Source of the DNA: Corynebacterium uberis
Lineage (GTDB): Bacteria; Actinomycetota; Actinomycetes; Mycobacteriales; Mycobacteriaceae
Assembly (NCBI RefSeq): GCF_020616335.1
Contig: NZ_CP085051.1
Coordinates: 248,001-312,000 of the forward strand
DNA length: 64,000 nt
Direction: 5' to 3'
Shown: in pieces, positions 26,448-35,917 of the stretch
How positions within the stretch are numbered: position 1 is the first letter of the stretch
How the letters are laid out: every line of letters starts with the position of its first letter
Translations under genes and position numbers: made by a program
Notes under the pieces: model-generated
Databases searched by the model: none
Told to the model about the DNA's origin: nothing
The model's input: the letters and a program-made list of their open reading frames with translations, nothing else

Positions 26448-27377
26448 ATGAATCACCAACTCCCGCGCGCCGCCGGCTGGCTGCGCCCCTTAGCCGCCCT
26501 GAGCCTGGCTGTCGGCCTGACCCTGGGCACCGCCGGCCTCGGCGAGGTGAGCCTGGCGGCCGCCAACCCCCTGGACCAGCACGTCTCCGCCGATGAGTCC
26601 ATCGTCCCGCCCGGCACCCAGGCCACCCTAGAAGAAGGCCACGCGGACATGGGCCCGGCGTTTGTCAACGGCACCTTCGACCTGCTGGTCCGCGATGACT
26701 CCGTCAGCCCCCCGGTGCACCGCCACGCCGAGGACCTGGTGTTTAAGGTCGGAGAGGGCGCGCAGATGCCGCTGCCAGAGGCCTCCGAGGGCGGCAAGGA
26801 CTACCAGTTCACTGGCGCGAAGCCGGGCGCGCAGGTGTGGGTGATTCCCCAAACCCAGGTCACCGGTGTGCCCTGGCTCGGGTGGAACACGCAGGCGCCA
26901 AGCCTGGGCGAGCAGGTAGATACCGGCGTGGACCTGGAGTTCATGGGCCACCAGGGCCCGGGCCACTTCTCCGTCTTCCTCCAGGCCGGCGGGTTCGCCG
27001 CGCCCCAGAAGGTGTGGACCTCCACCGAGGACGCCCCCCAGAAGGCGTGGGTGGAAATGAATAGCCACGCCCACGCCAACTGGGTGTTTACCCAGCCGGG
27101 CATTCACCTGGTGGCCGTGCGCGCCACCGCGACGTTGCGCGACGGCACCACGGCGTCGACCACCCGCGTGCTGCGCTTTGCCGTCGGGCAGGATGCTGAT
27201 GTCGCCCAGGCCCGCACCGCTTCCTGGGACGGCGACCCGACCGTGGGCAAGGCCGCCGACGCCGGAAGCAACCCGCACCGCGGCTGGCTGATCGGCGGGG
27301 CTGTCCTCGCCGCGGCACTGTGCGCCGGGGCGGCGGCATTCTACTTTGGGCGCCGCGCCTCAAGGAGCAATCAGTGA
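26448..27377 (+). CDS. Membrane-tethered anchored-repeat protein (one repeat)
   Basis: 309 residues. A signal peptide (LAALSLAVGLTLGTAGLG), one choice-of-anchor M unit with the motif HAHANWVFTQPGIHLV near residue 205, and a C-terminal helix (WLIGGAVLAAALCAGAAAF) with a basic tail. There is no LPXTG. AAAGGAC precedes the ATG, only 2 bases after the receptor stop. It overlaps the ATPase gene by 4 bases. It probably cooperates with the other two surface proteins; His-rich patches (RHAED, HAHAN) may bind metal. Confidence 0.8.
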   Translation: MNHQLPRAAGWLRPLAALSLAVGLTLGTAGLGEVSLAAANPLDQHVSADESIVPPGTQATLEEGHADMGPAFVNGTFDLLVRDDSVSPPVHRHAEDLVFKVGEGAQMPLPEASEGGKDYQFTGAKPGAQVWVIPQTQVTGVPWLGWNTQAPSLGEQVDTGVDLEFMGHQGPGHFSVFLQAGGFAAPQKVWTSTEDAPQKAWVEMNSHAHANWVFTQPGIHLVAVRATATLRDGTTASTTRVLRFAVGQDADVAQARTASWDGDPTVGKAADAGSNPHRGWLIGGAVLAAALCAGAAAFYFGRRASRSNQ

Positions 27378-28138
27378 CGGGGCCGCAGGAGGTGCTACGC
27401 GCCGAGTACGTGCACGTGCGGCTCGGCCGCCGGGACGTCCTCCACGGCGTGTCCCTTGCCGTCCACGCCGGCGAGTTCCTGGGGCTTCTGGGGCCCAACG
27501 GGGCGGGCAAAACCACGCTGCTGCGCACGCTGCTCGGCCTGCTCAGCCCCACTTCCGGGACCGTCTCTGCGACCGGTCGCGTGGGCTACGTCCCCCAAAA
27601 TCACCACATGGCCTGGGATTTTCCCTTAAGCGTGGAGCAGGTGGTGCGCTCCGGGCGTACCGGCCTGCGCGGGTTGCTGCGCCCCTTTACGCGTATCGAC
27701 GCCACCGCGGTCACCCATGCGCTGGAGCGTGTCGGCCTGTCCGAGCTCGCCGCCCGCCCCGTCGCGGCGCTATCCGGCGGGCAGCGCCAGCGGGTGCTCA
27801 TCGCCCGGGCGCTGGCCGTCGAACCGCAGGCGCTGCTGCTCGACGAGCCTTTCACCGGGCTGGACATGCCCGCCCAGGAGTCCCTGCTCGCACTGATCCG
27901 GGGCCTTGCTGCAACGGATGGGGTGGCCATTGCTATGTCCACCCATGACATCGGCGAGGCGATGGACACGTGCGACTCGGTGGCGCTGCTGCGCGCCGGG
28001 ACGTTGAGCGCGGGCCCGGCCGCCCCGGCGACGCTGCGCGACGCGCAGCTGTGGACGCGCACCTTCGGGGTGCGGGAGGATTCCCCGCTGCTGCGCGCGG
28101 CGGGCATCATCGGCCCGGACAGGCAGGTGGCGTCGTGA
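27374..28138 (+). CDS. Anchored-repeat ABC transporter ATP-binding protein
   Basis: 254 residues from GTG 27374 with AAGGAG 6 bases before it. Walker A GPNGAGKTT (about 40-48), Q-loop VPQNHH, signature LSGGQRQR, Walker B LLLDEP and H-loop STHD are all present. It belongs with metal-type (ZnuC/TroB) ATPases and the TIGR03771 group. It overlaps both neighbours by 4 bases. It energises uptake through the following permease. Confidence 0.93.
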   Translation: MTGPQEVLRAEYVHVRLGRRDVLHGVSLAVHAGEFLGLLGPNGAGKTTLLRTLLGLLSPTSGTVSATGRVGYVPQNHHMAWDFPLSVEQVVRSGRTGLRGLLRPFTRIDATAVTHALERVGLSELAARPVAALSGGQRQRVLIARALAVEPQALLLDEPFTGLDMPAQESLLALIRGLAATDGVAIAMSTHDIGEAMDTCDSVALLRAGTLSAGPAAPATLRDAQLWTRTFGVREDSPLLRAAGIIGPDRQVAS

Positions 28139-28980
28139 TCTCTGTGGCAGATTTCTTCGCAGACCTGACCAACCCGGCGTTGGCCTTCCTGCCGCGCGCC
28201 CTGGCGGTCTCTGTGGTGGCGGCGGTGGTCTGCGCCGTGGTGGGCACTTTCGTGGTGCTGCGCGGCATGGCGTTTATTGGCGATGCCGTGGCCCACTCCG
28301 TCTTCCCCGGCATTGCCATCGCCTTTGCCCTGGAAGGCAGCGTGCTGCTGGGCGGGGCGATCGCCGGGGTGACGGTGGCGGTGTTGGTGGCGGTGTTCTC
28401 GCAGCGACGCCGGGTGGGGGAGGACACCGCGATTGGCATCTTCTTTGCCGCCGCATTCTCTCTTGGTGTGGTGGTCATCGCCCGCGTCGAGGGCTACACC
28501 GCGTCTCTGACGTCCTTCCTCTTCGGCTCGATTACGGGCGTGTCGCGCTCGGACATCGTCATTGCCGCGGTGGTGGGAGGGGTAGCCGTCGCGCTGATTT
28601 TTGTGTTCCTCAAAGAACTCGTGGCCGTGAGCCTGGATCGGGAAACCGCCCGGGCGATGGGGCTGCGCGTGTTCTGGCTCGATCTCTTGCTCTATGTGGC
28701 GGTCACTGCGGCGGTGGTGATCTCGGTGCGCACCATCGGCAACATCCTGGTGCTCGCGCTGCTGGTTACCCCCGCCGCCACGGCTCGCCTGCTCACGGAC
28801 CGGCTGGGGGTGATGATGGGCCTGGCGGCCCTCATCGGCGCCGCAGCCTCGGCCGTGGGCCTGTATTTATCCTGGGCGATCGATTTGCCCACCGGCGCCA
28901 CGATCGTACTGACGGTCACCGCCATTTTCCTGGTCAGCTGGGCTATTACCGGGCTGACCCGAACTGAGGAGAGTGTCTAA
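28135..28980 (+). CDS. Anchored-repeat ABC transporter permease
   Basis: 281 residues with about 8 hydrophobic helices and the ABC-3 (ZnuB/MntB) signature: VLRGMAFIGDAVAHSVFPG near residues 42-60, GLRVFWLDLLLY, and LVLALLVTPAATARLLTDRL. It forms the membrane channel for the metal-type importer (TIGR03770-like). GTG 28135 overlaps the ATPase stop; the end overlaps the last gene by 8 bases. Confidence 0.92.
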   Translation: MISVADFFADLTNPALAFLPRALAVSVVAAVVCAVVGTFVVLRGMAFIGDAVAHSVFPGIAIAFALEGSVLLGGAIAGVTVAVLVAVFSQRRRVGEDTAIGIFFAAAFSLGVVVIARVEGYTASLTSFLFGSITGVSRSDIVIAAVVGGVAVALIFVFLKELVAVSLDRETARAMGLRVFWLDLLLYVAVTAAVVISVRTIGNILVLALLVTPAATARLLTDRLGVMMGLAALIGAAASAVGLYLSWAIDLPTGATIVLTVTAIFLVSWAITGLTRTEESV

Positions 28981-31447
28981 AACAGTGTCTATTTCAACGC
29001 TCCACCACCATCGGCGGATGCGGTCTACGGTGGCGCTGCTGGCCACCGCCCTGCTGGCCGCCGCGGTGGCCCCACAGGTGGCCCCCCAGGTCGCCGCCGC
29101 CGGCGAGGTGGCCGCCCACAAGCCCGGCACGCCCGGCTTTGGGGTGGATGTTCCCAGCGATCTTGATCACGTCTGCGCGGGCCGCAAGCTGACGTACAAG
29201 GCGCACTCGGATGCCCTGTATGCCACCTACGATGCCGATGGTGAGCTGATGATCGCCACCATCGATGGCCAGCAGGTCCGCGACGCCGATGACCTGTGCA
29301 TGCGCCTTGCTCCCGACGCCGACGATGACGGCAATGAGCTGTCCCGCTTTGCCATCCCCGACGACCCGGCCTTCAGCTTCCTGGGCACCCCCGGCGAGGT
29401 GATCTGGCAGGCCCCGCAATCGGTGAACGCGTGGCGTGGGTGGCGGCCGCTGTGGTCCGGCATCGGCGCGTTTGACCCGCACCATGAAAACGCGGTGCCA
29501 GAAGACCTGATGGATTCCTCGGTCCACTTTGAAATGACCGACTACCAGGGCCCCGGTCGCACGGACGTGTTCTTCTACAACGCGTCCACGGACGCGCCCA
29601 AGGTGCTGTTTGATAGCCGCGATCACCGCGAGTTTGACTACAAGGTCGGCGGCCACGGCCACTTCACCTGGACGTTTACTAAGCCCGGTATCTACTCCAT
29701 GACCTTCAAGGCCACCGCTGAGCGCACCGATGGCCAGCACTTGGAGTCCCCGGAGACCACCATCTACTGGCTGGTGGGCACCGACGAGCAGGTGGGCCTG
29801 CCCGAGGGCACCACCACGGGGCTCAACCCGATTAAGGAGCTGTTGGCGCCGCTGGATGAGGAGGCAGAAGCCTCCGAGTCTGAAACTGAGACGGCCTCTG
29901 AGACCACGGAGGCGGAGACGGACGCCGCCTCCGAGGAGGCGACGGATTCCGCGGGTGCGGCGACCCCGGAGTGCCACTGCACCACGGAGCCGAGCGCGGA
30001 GCCCAAGCCTTCCGACAAGCCCAAGCCTGCCGACAAGCCGAAGCCGTCGGACAAGCCGAAGCCGTCGGACAAGCCCAAGCCTTCCGATAAGCCCAAGCCC
30101 TCGGACAAGCCGAAGCCCACGGCCGCGCCGGCCCCGGAGCCGCAGCCTGAGCCCCAACCCCAGCCCCAACCGACGCCGAAGGAGCCGGAGCTTCCTGATG
30201 AATCCCCGGTGGCGCACATCATCACTGACGGACACATGGACCTCATGGCCTACGCCACCGCCGAGGACGGCCTGAAGGCCGGCCTGCGTGACGGGGCGGA
30301 TCCGGCCCATGAGCTGTGGCGCGAGTCCGGTACCTTCGCCTTCGCCGTGCCCAATGCGGCGCGGCGCACCCTGCCAGCCAAGGTTGCGGCCTCCGTTGGC
30401 GGGGACCTGCCGGAGGCGATCTGGGAGCTGCCGCAGGCGCAGGTCGACGGCCTGCCCTGGCTGGGCTTTTCCACCGATATTGCCGATGACGCCGGCATCG
30501 ATACCTCCGCGCCCGTGGAGGTCAGCCTGGCCAACTTCACCGGCCCCGGCCGGATGGTGGCCTCAGAGGCCACGCTGACCGCCGTGTCGGTGCGGCTGGA
30601 TTCGGCCGATCGTTCCAAGGTGTTGCAATACGGCCCCCGGGCGCACAACCACATGTCCTTCTGGTTCACCGAGGCCGGACGCTACGAGGTCACCTTCCGC
30701 TTTAGCGCCCGCGACCTGTCCGGGAAGCTGGTGGAGCGCGATGTAGAGACCGCGTTTTTGGTGGGTTCTGATGCCATTGGTGTCACCCGCCCGGACGAGG
30801 AGTCCCCGAAGCGGGGCCTGACTCCGGCGGAGCACCCGGCTGCGCCTGCCCCCGCCCCGGCTCCCGCCCCGGCGCACCGCCCGGGTGCGGGTGCGGCCCC
30901 TGCGGCCAAGCCGATGCCCATCGGGCACCGCCCGGATGCGGCCTCCCCGGCACCGCAGCGCCCCGCAGGTTCTGCCGGTGTGAATCCCTCGACGGGAAAT
31001 ACGTCGCGGGTGTCGGTGGCCGGGCAGCGGGCCCCGCAGCACGCGCCGGGATCGGCCTCCGGGTCGGTGCGTGCGGCGTCGATGGCGACGGGCCCCTCCG
31101 GGTCCGCCGGTAGCCGCCCGGCGGGAAGCTCGTCTGCGGCACGCAGCACCAGCTCGGGTGCGAAGGTGGGCCAGAAGACCGGAACGCAGCCGGGTGCTAA
31201 GCCCGGAACGAAGACGGGGACGAAGCCCGCGGACCGGGCGCGCGGGGCGTCGACAAGCGGAAAGCAGGACGTCCCGGACGTGTCCACCCAGGCGCTGACG
31301 GCGTCGGCTCCGGGGATGCAGGCCGGCGGCTGGGCCTCCGGGCTGGTCATCGGCATGGGCGTGGCGGCCGCCGTGGTGGGCGCCGGGTTCCTCATCGCCG
31401 CGGAGATTAACCGGCGGGTCGCCGCCCGGCTGCGCGAGCGCGAGTAG
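28973..31447 (+). CDS. Large membrane-tethered anchored-repeat protein (two repeats)
   Basis: 824 residues from GTG 28973, with GAGGAGA just upstream. A signal peptide (STVALLATALLAAAVAPQVA) is followed by two choice-of-anchor M units with motifs HGHFTWTFTKPGIYSM and HNHMSFWFTEAGRYEV. They are separated by an acidic stretch and about seven KPSDKP-type repeats (30004-30120). A long Pro/Ala/Ser-rich stem follows, then a C-terminal helix (LVIGMGVAAAVVGAGFLIAA) with a basic tail. Again no LPXTG. The long stems could carry the binding domains across the wall toward the outer membrane. It is the last gene of the operon, closed by a strong hairpin. Confidence 0.85.
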   Translation: MSKTVSISTLHHHRRMRSTVALLATALLAAAVAPQVAPQVAAAGEVAAHKPGTPGFGVDVPSDLDHVCAGRKLTYKAHSDALYATYDADGELMIATIDGQQVRDADDLCMRLAPDADDDGNELSRFAIPDDPAFSFLGTPGEVIWQAPQSVNAWRGWRPLWSGIGAFDPHHENAVPEDLMDSSVHFEMTDYQGPGRTDVFFYNASTDAPKVLFDSRDHREFDYKVGGHGHFTWTFTKPGIYSMTFKATAERTDGQHLESPETTIYWLVGTDEQVGLPEGTTTGLNPIKELLAPLDEEAEASESETETASETTEAETDAASEEATDSAGAATPECHCTTEPSAEPKPSDKPKPADKPKPSDKPKPSDKPKPSDKPKPSDKPKPTAAPAPEPQPEPQPQPQPTPKEPELPDESPVAHIITDGHMDLMAYATAEDGLKAGLRDGADPAHELWRESGTFAFAVPNAARRTLPAKVAASVGGDLPEAIWELPQAQVDGLPWLGFSTDIADDAGIDTSAPVEVSLANFTGPGRMVASEATLTAVSVRLDSADRSKVLQYGPRAHNHMSFWFTEAGRYEVTFRFSARDLSGKLVERDVETAFLVGSDAIGVTRPDEESPKRGLTPAEHPAAPAPAPAPAPAHRPGAGAAPAAKPMPIGHRPDAASPAPQRPAGSAGVNPSTGNTSRVSVAGQRAPQHAPGSASGSVRAASMATGPSGSAGSRPAGSSSAARSTSSGAKVGQKTGTQPGAKPGTKTGTKPADRARGASTSGKQDVPDVSTQALTASAPGMQAGGWASGLVIGMGVAAAVVGAGFLIAAEINRRVAARLRERE
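30004..30120 (+). repeat. Tandem KPSDKP-type coding repeat
   Basis: Short AAGCC(G/C)TC(G/C)GACAAGCC-like units repeat about seven times and encode a Lys/Pro linker between the two anchored-repeat units. Confidence 0.75.
31246..31258 (+). repeat. GGCGTCGANAAGC motif site (N = C) in surface-protein stem
   Basis: Read as GASTS in the disordered stem of the 824-residue protein. Confidence 0.8.
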
Positions 31448-31460
31448 GGGTGTTCGATTA

Positions 31461-31500
31461 CCCTCGGGTGGCACAACGAACCTGCTGTGCCACCCGAGGG
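31461..31500 (+). terminator. Operon terminator, perfect 15-bp stem
   Basis: CCCTCGGGTGGCACA pairs perfectly with TGTGCCACCCGAGGG around a 10-base loop, 13 bases after the operon's last stop. No T-run follows. Confidence 0.75.
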
Positions 31501-31511
31501 GAAGGGCGCCG

Positions 31512-31811
31512 ATGATGCTCGCCCACAAGGTCATCCCTAGTCTCATCGCCGGCCTTGCTGGGCTGGCGGTGGGCTACGCTGCGATGTGGATCGCCGTGGC
31601 GGCCCTGAGCGTCGTTGACCTGTCGGTGGTGGGGTTTGTTGCCCTGGCCACCGCCTGTGGGTTGGGCTGTGCCGCCCTCGGGGCCCTGCTGCTGCGCCGC
31701 ACCCGCCTGTGGCCGGGCGCGACGCTGGTGGCCGCGGTGTGCACCGTGGCCAGCGCTGGGGGATGGGCGGCGTTTGTTTCCTTGTTCGCCAGCGGGCTGG
31801 CGGGCCTGTAG
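31512..31811 (+). CDS. Small four-helix-like membrane protein
   Basis: 99 residues, almost entirely hydrophobic with three to four membrane segments (GLAGLAVGYAAMWIAVAALS, GFVALATACGLGCAALGALL, LVAAVCTVASAGGWAAF). GAAGGG lies 5 bases before ATG 31512, directly behind the hairpin. Function is unknown. It converges with the acyl-CoA ligase gene. Confidence 0.6.
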   Translation: MMLAHKVIPSLIAGLAGLAVGYAAMWIAVAALSVVDLSVVGFVALATACGLGCAALGALLLRRTRLWPGATLVAAVCTVASAGGWAAFVSLFASGLAGL

Positions 31812-31841
31812 CTCGCACGCCCGCGCGAGGGCAGGGGGTTT

Positions 31842-33554
31842 TTAAGAGTTGCGCTCGAGTAGGCGCAACAGTTCCTTTTGCACGTCGCGGCGGCGAATCT
31901 TGCCCATCTGGTCGCGGGGCAGCTCTTCGAAGTGGTAGAAGGTGCGCGGCACCTTATACCGGGTGAGCAGTTCGCGGGCGTAGTCCTTGAGGCCCTCCGG
32001 GTCCAGCGCGGCGCCCTCGTTGAGGGTGACGCAGGCGACGACGGATTCGGAGCCATCCTCACGCGGGCGGCCGACGACCGCAATATCGGCGATGTCCGGG
32101 TGGGCGCGCAGCGCTTCTTCCACCTCGGCGGGGTAGACGTTAAAGCCGCCGGTGATGATGACTTCCTTGATGCGGGCGACCAGGCGGATGAAGCCGTCGG
32201 GCTCCATGACGCCGACGTCGCCGGTGCGGTACCAGCCGTTATGGAAGCTCGCCTCGGTGGCCTCCGGGTTGTTGAGGTAGCCCTTGAACACCTGGGGGCC
32301 ACGCACAAGCAGCTCGCCCTCCTCGCCGTACTCGACGGTGCGGTCCAGGTCCTCCGGGTCCGCGATGCGCACGTCGGTGTCGGGGAAGGGGATGCCCACG
32401 TAGCCGGGGCGGCGCGCCGCGCTCATAGGATTGCCCACGATGATGGGGGAGGTTTCGGTCAGCCCGTAGCCCTCCACCAGCAGGCCCTTGGTCATCGACT
32501 CCCAGCGCTGCACGGTGGCGACGGGCAAGGTGGACGCCCCGGAGAAGGAGTTGCGCACGCCGCGCAGCTCGACGCCGCGCTTGCGGGCGGTGTCCACGAT
32601 CTTTTCGTAGAGGGTGGGCACCCCGGGAACCCAGGTGGGGGTGTGCTTCTTCATCACGTCCATGATGAGGTCCATCTGCGGGGCGGGCAGCAAAATAATC
32701 TCCCCGCCGATGAGCATGGACAGCGTGCAGCACATGGTCATGCCGTAGGCGTGGAACATGGGCAGCGCGGCGAGGATGCGCTCATCATTTTCGCCGAGGT
32801 TAGGCACCCACGCCTTGCCCTGGGTGATGTTGGCGTTGAGGTTGGCGTGGGTCAGCTGGGCGCCCTTGGGGGCGCCGGTGGTGCCGGAGGTGTAGAGGAT
32901 CAGGGCGGTGGTATCCGGGGTGACCTCGGGGCTGGCCACGACGTCGGAGCCGTCGCCGCCGAGGCGGTTGCCCAGCAGCATCTCAAAGGGCAGCGTGTTG
33001 GGCGCCGGCGCGGTCAGCTGGGCGCGCATGCGGCGGACCTTGGGGATGGGCAGGCGGAGGGCCAGCTGCCGGGAGGTGGGCATCTCCTCTGTCATGTTGA
33101 CGGAGACGATGGTTTCGAGCTCGGTGGTGGGGCGCAGCGCCTCGAAGACGTCGGCGCGCTTGTCCCAGATGATGGCCACGCGGGCGCCGTGGTCAACGAA
33201 GGGGTCGTGGAGCTCGTGGCTGGTGTAGAGCGGGTTGTGTTCCACCACGGTGGCGCCGAGCATCTGGACCGCCCAGAAGGCGATGATGTGCTGCGGGCAG
33301 TTGGGCAGGGCCACGGCGACGCGGTCGCCGGCGCGGACTCCCAAGGCGCGCAGGCCCGCGGCGGCGGCGCGGACCTTGCGGTCCAGCTCCGTGTAGGTCA
33401 TGGTGCGCCCGAAGAACCAGGTGGCGGGCTTGGAGCCCTTGTTTGCCAGGTTGGTTTCGTAGAGGTCGAGCAGCGTGGTCTGGCCGTAGTCGAGGGTGTG
33501 GGGGGTAAAGGAGGCGTAGTGGCGCAGCCAGATGCGGTCGGTGGGGGTGGTCAT
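31842..33554 (-). CDS. Long-chain-fatty-acid-CoA ligase (AMP-binding)
   Basis: 570 residues from ATG 33554. Adenylate-forming family motifs: YTSGTTGAPKGA (P-loop-like A3), GYGLTETSP (A5), WYRTGDVG (A7), KEVIITGGFNVYP (A8) and the catalytic Lys in QMGKIRRRD (A10). It activates fatty acids with ATP and CoA for degradation or lipid and mycolate synthesis. It is divergent from mshA. In-frame starts further upstream would run into the mshA promoter region and lack support. Confidence 0.9.
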   Translation of the reverse strand: MTTPTDRIWLRHYASFTPHTLDYGQTTLLDLYETNLANKGSKPATWFFGRTMTYTELDRKVRAAAAGLRALGVRAGDRVAVALPNCPQHIIAFWAVQMLGATVVEHNPLYTSHELHDPFVDHGARVAIIWDKRADVFEALRPTTELETIVSVNMTEEMPTSRQLALRLPIPKVRRMRAQLTAPAPNTLPFEMLLGNRLGGDGSDVVASPEVTPDTTALILYTSGTTGAPKGAQLTHANLNANITQGKAWVPNLGENDERILAALPMFHAYGMTMCCTLSMLIGGEIILLPAPQMDLIMDVMKKHTPTWVPGVPTLYEKIVDTARKRGVELRGVRNSFSGASTLPVATVQRWESMTKGLLVEGYGLTETSPIIVGNPMSAARRPGYVGIPFPDTDVRIADPEDLDRTVEYGEEGELLVRGPQVFKGYLNNPEATEASFHNGWYRTGDVGVMEPDGFIRLVARIKEVIITGGFNVYPAEVEEALRAHPDIADIAVVGRPREDGSESVVACVTLNEGAALDPEGLKDYARELLTRYKVPRTFYHFEELPRDQMGKIRRRDVQKELLRLLERNS

Positions 33555-33747
33555 AGGCGTGGGAGTCCTTTCGCTGTGGTTCGTGGCGGCGCGGGCGGGG
33601 TGCGCGGTATGGGTGCGCGGGGCGTCGTTAGTTACCACCGGGTAGGTTACCTTGAGCCACTCTAGTACCCCCACTCGGGGTGGCGGCAATCGCGCCCCTT
33701 GCAGCGCCCCTGTTCCGGCGCCCCGGGGACCCGCCCGGCGGAATGAT

Positions 33748-33753
33748 TAATAT
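33748..33753 (+). promoter_or_regulatory. Candidate -10 box of mshA (leaderless)
   Basis: TAATAT ends 7 bases before ATG 33761, so the transcription start should coincide with the start codon. No convincing -35 is seen. Confidence 0.45.
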
Positions 33754-33760
33754 CGGGCAC

Positions 33761-35032
33761 ATGCGCGTTGCCATGATCTCCATGCACACCTCCCCGTTGA
33801 CGCAGCCCGGCTCTGGGGACGCCGGCGGGATGAACGTTTACGTGTTATCCACCGCCACGCAGCTTGCCCGGCAGGGGGTGGACGTGGACGTGTTTACGCG
33901 GGCGACCCGGCCGAGCCAGGGCGACGTGGTGGAGGTGGCGCCGCACCTGCGGGTGGTCAACGTGGTTGCCGGCCCCTATGAGGGGTTGAGCAAGGAGGAG
34001 CTGCCCACGCAGCTGGCGGCGTTCGCGGGGGGAATTGTGCAGTTTGTGCGCTCGGAGGGGGTGGATTATGACGTCATCCATTCCCACTATTGGCTTTCTG
34101 GCCAGGTCGGCTGGCTGTTGCGGGACCTGTGGGGCATCCCGTTGGTGCACACGGCGCACACGTTGGCGGCGGTGAAGAACCTGCACCGGGCGGCGTCGGA
34201 TTCTGCTGAGTCGGAGGCGCGGCGCATCTGTGAGCAGCAGATTGTGGACAATGCGGACGTCATGGTGGTCAATACCGCCGAGGAGCAGGGCGATCTGCTC
34301 TGCCACTACGATGCGGAGCTTGAGCGCATCGTGGTCGTCCCCCCGGGCGCGGATACGGAGCTGTTTACGCCGGGCACCAACCGCAACACGGAGCTGGCGC
34401 GCCGGGCGTTGGGGGTGCCGCTGCACGCGAAGGTCATTGCGTTTGTGGGCCGACTCCAGGAGTTCAAGGGCCCGCAGGTGCTCATTCGTGCGGTGGCACA
34501 GATGCTTGCCGACGCCCCCTGGGCCAACCTGCGGGTGCTCATCTGTGGGGGTGCCTCCGGCGCGCAGGCGGCGGCGACGACCTACCGCGACCTCGCCCGT
34601 GAGCTCGGGGTGGCCCACCGCATCCGCTTCCTCGATCCGCGCCCGCCGGAGGAGCTTGTCACGGTCTACCAGGCGGCGGATGTGGTCGCCGTGCCCAGCT
34701 ACAACGAGTCCTTCGGCCTCGTGGCGCTGGAAGCCCAGGCTACGGGCACGCCGGTGGTTGCCGCCCGGGCTGGTGGGCTGCCCATCGCGGTGGCGGAGGG
34801 GGAGACCGGGGTGCTCGTGGAGGGCCACGATCCGCGGGACTGGGCGGAGGCGCTGGCGGAGCTGCTCGACGATGATGACACGCGCATCCGGATGGGTCGC
34901 GATGCCGTGGAGCACGCGGCGCAGTTTTCCTGGGCGGCCACGGCCTCCCGGTTGGCGGAGGTCTACGCGCAGACGGTGGCGTGGCGTGCGCAGGGTGCCC
35001 AGGGGCGGCGTCGCAACGCGATTGGGGGCTGA
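33761..35032 (+). CDS. mshA: D-inositol-3-phosphate glycosyltransferase (mycothiol)
   Basis: 423 residues, GT4 family. It transfers GlcNAc from UDP-GlcNAc to inositol 3-phosphate, the first step of mycothiol synthesis. N-terminal [13 protein letters not shown] with the [10 protein letters not shown] loop, [27 protein letters not shown], the nucleotide-sugar region [14 protein letters not shown] and the E-x7-E region [17 protein letters not shown] match actinobacterial MshA closely. ATG 33761 fits the conserved start; the upstream in-frame region does not resemble MshA. Probably leaderless. Confidence 0.95.
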   Translation: MRVAMISMHTSPLTQPGSGDAGGMNVYVLSTATQLARQGVDVDVFTRATRPSQGDVVEVAPHLRVVNVVAGPYEGLSKEELPTQLAAFAGGIVQFVRSEGVDYDVIHSHYWLSGQVGWLLRDLWGIPLVHTAHTLAAVKNLHRAASDSAESEARRICEQQIVDNADVMVVNTAEEQGDLLCHYDAELERIVVVPPGADTELFTPGTNRNTELARRALGVPLHAKVIAFVGRLQEFKGPQVLIRAVAQMLADAPWANLRVLICGGASGAQAAATTYRDLARELGVAHRIRFLDPRPPEELVTVYQAADVVAVPSYNESFGLVALEAQATGTPVVAARAGGLPIAVAEGETGVLVEGHDPRDWAEALAELLDDDDTRIRMGRDAVEHAAQFSWAATASRLAEVYAQTVAWRAQGAQGRRRNAIGG

Positions 35033-35053
35033 ACCCGGAGGCTAAACACAGGC

Positions 35054-35089
35054 AATCGGGCGCCCACCCGCGCACCCCTGCGCCCGATT
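35054..35089 (+). terminator. mshA terminator
   Basis: AATCGGGCGC pairs perfectly with GCGCCCGATT around a 16-base loop, between mshA and gpmA. Confidence 0.65.
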
Positions 35090-35151
35090 ATGTGGAAACT
35101 CACAGAGTCAAACATGGGCGCGGCGGGGTGATTCATGGCATGCTAAAGAAC

Positions 35152-35901
35152 ATGAGCAACGGACAACTGATTCTTCTGCGCCACGGCCAAAGCGAGTGGA
35201 ACGCCTCCAACCAGTTCACCGGATGGGTGGACGTGGACCTGACCGAACAGGGCAAGCAAGAAGCCCAGCGCGGCGGAGAAATGATCAAGGAATCGGGCCT
35301 CAAGCCCACCGTGGTCTACACCTCCCTGCTGCGCCGCGCCATCAAGACCGCCAACATCGCCCTCGACGCCGCGGACTACCACTGGATCCCCGTCGTGCGC
35401 GACTGGCGCCTCAACGAGCGCCACTACGGCGCCCTCCAGGGCCTGAACAAGGCGGAGACCCGCGACAAGTACGGCGACGAGCAGTTCATGGAATGGCGCC
35501 GCTCCTACGGCACCCCGCCGCCCGAGCTCGACGACGACAACGAGTACTCCCAGGCCAACGACCCCCGCTACGCAGACCTTGAGCAGGTCCCGCGCACCGA
35601 ATGCCTCAAGGACGTTGTCGCCCGCTTCGTGCCCTACTTCGAGCAGGAGATCCTGCCGCGCGCCAAGGACGGCCAGACCGTGGTCATCGCCGCCCACGGC
35701 AACTCCCTGCGCGCCCTGGTCAAGTACCTGGACAACATCTCCGACGCGGACATCGCCGAGCTGAACATCCCCACCGGCATCCCGCTGGTCTATGAGATCG
35801 CCTCCGACGGCTCCGTGGTCAACCCCGGCGGCACCTACCTCGACCCCGAGGCCGCCGCCGCCGGCGCTGCCGCCGTGGCCAACCAGGGCGCCTCCAAGTA
35901 G
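35152..35901 (+). CDS. gpmA: 2,3-bisphosphoglycerate-dependent phosphoglycerate mutase
   Basis: 249 residues. It interconverts 3- and 2-phosphoglycerate in glycolysis. The phosphohistidine motif [10 protein letters not shown] places the catalytic His at 11; [11 protein letters not shown] and the second His in [13 protein letters not shown] complete the active site. ATG 35152 is the conserved start, although no strong RBS precedes it. It lies upstream of senX3-regX3, as in mycobacteria and corynebacteria. Confidence 0.95.
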   Translation: MSNGQLILLRHGQSEWNASNQFTGWVDVDLTEQGKQEAQRGGEMIKESGLKPTVVYTSLLRRAIKTANIALDAADYHWIPVVRDWRLNERHYGALQGLNKAETRDKYGDEQFMEWRRSYGTPPPELDDDNEYSQANDPRYADLEQVPRTECLKDVVARFVPYFEQEILPRAKDGQTVVIAAHGNSLRALVKYLDNISDADIAELNIPTGIPLVYEIASDGSVVNPGGTYLDPEAAAAGAAAVANQGASK

Positions 35902-35917
35902 CACCGCCCCACTCACG

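Noticed and set aside
31811..31845. Weak CTCGC/GCGAG hairpin with TTTTT between convergent genes
   Set aside because: Stem too short and T-run too far away to call a terminator.
31878..33665. 595-residue plus-strand ORF
   Set aside because: Antisense to the acyl-CoA ligase.
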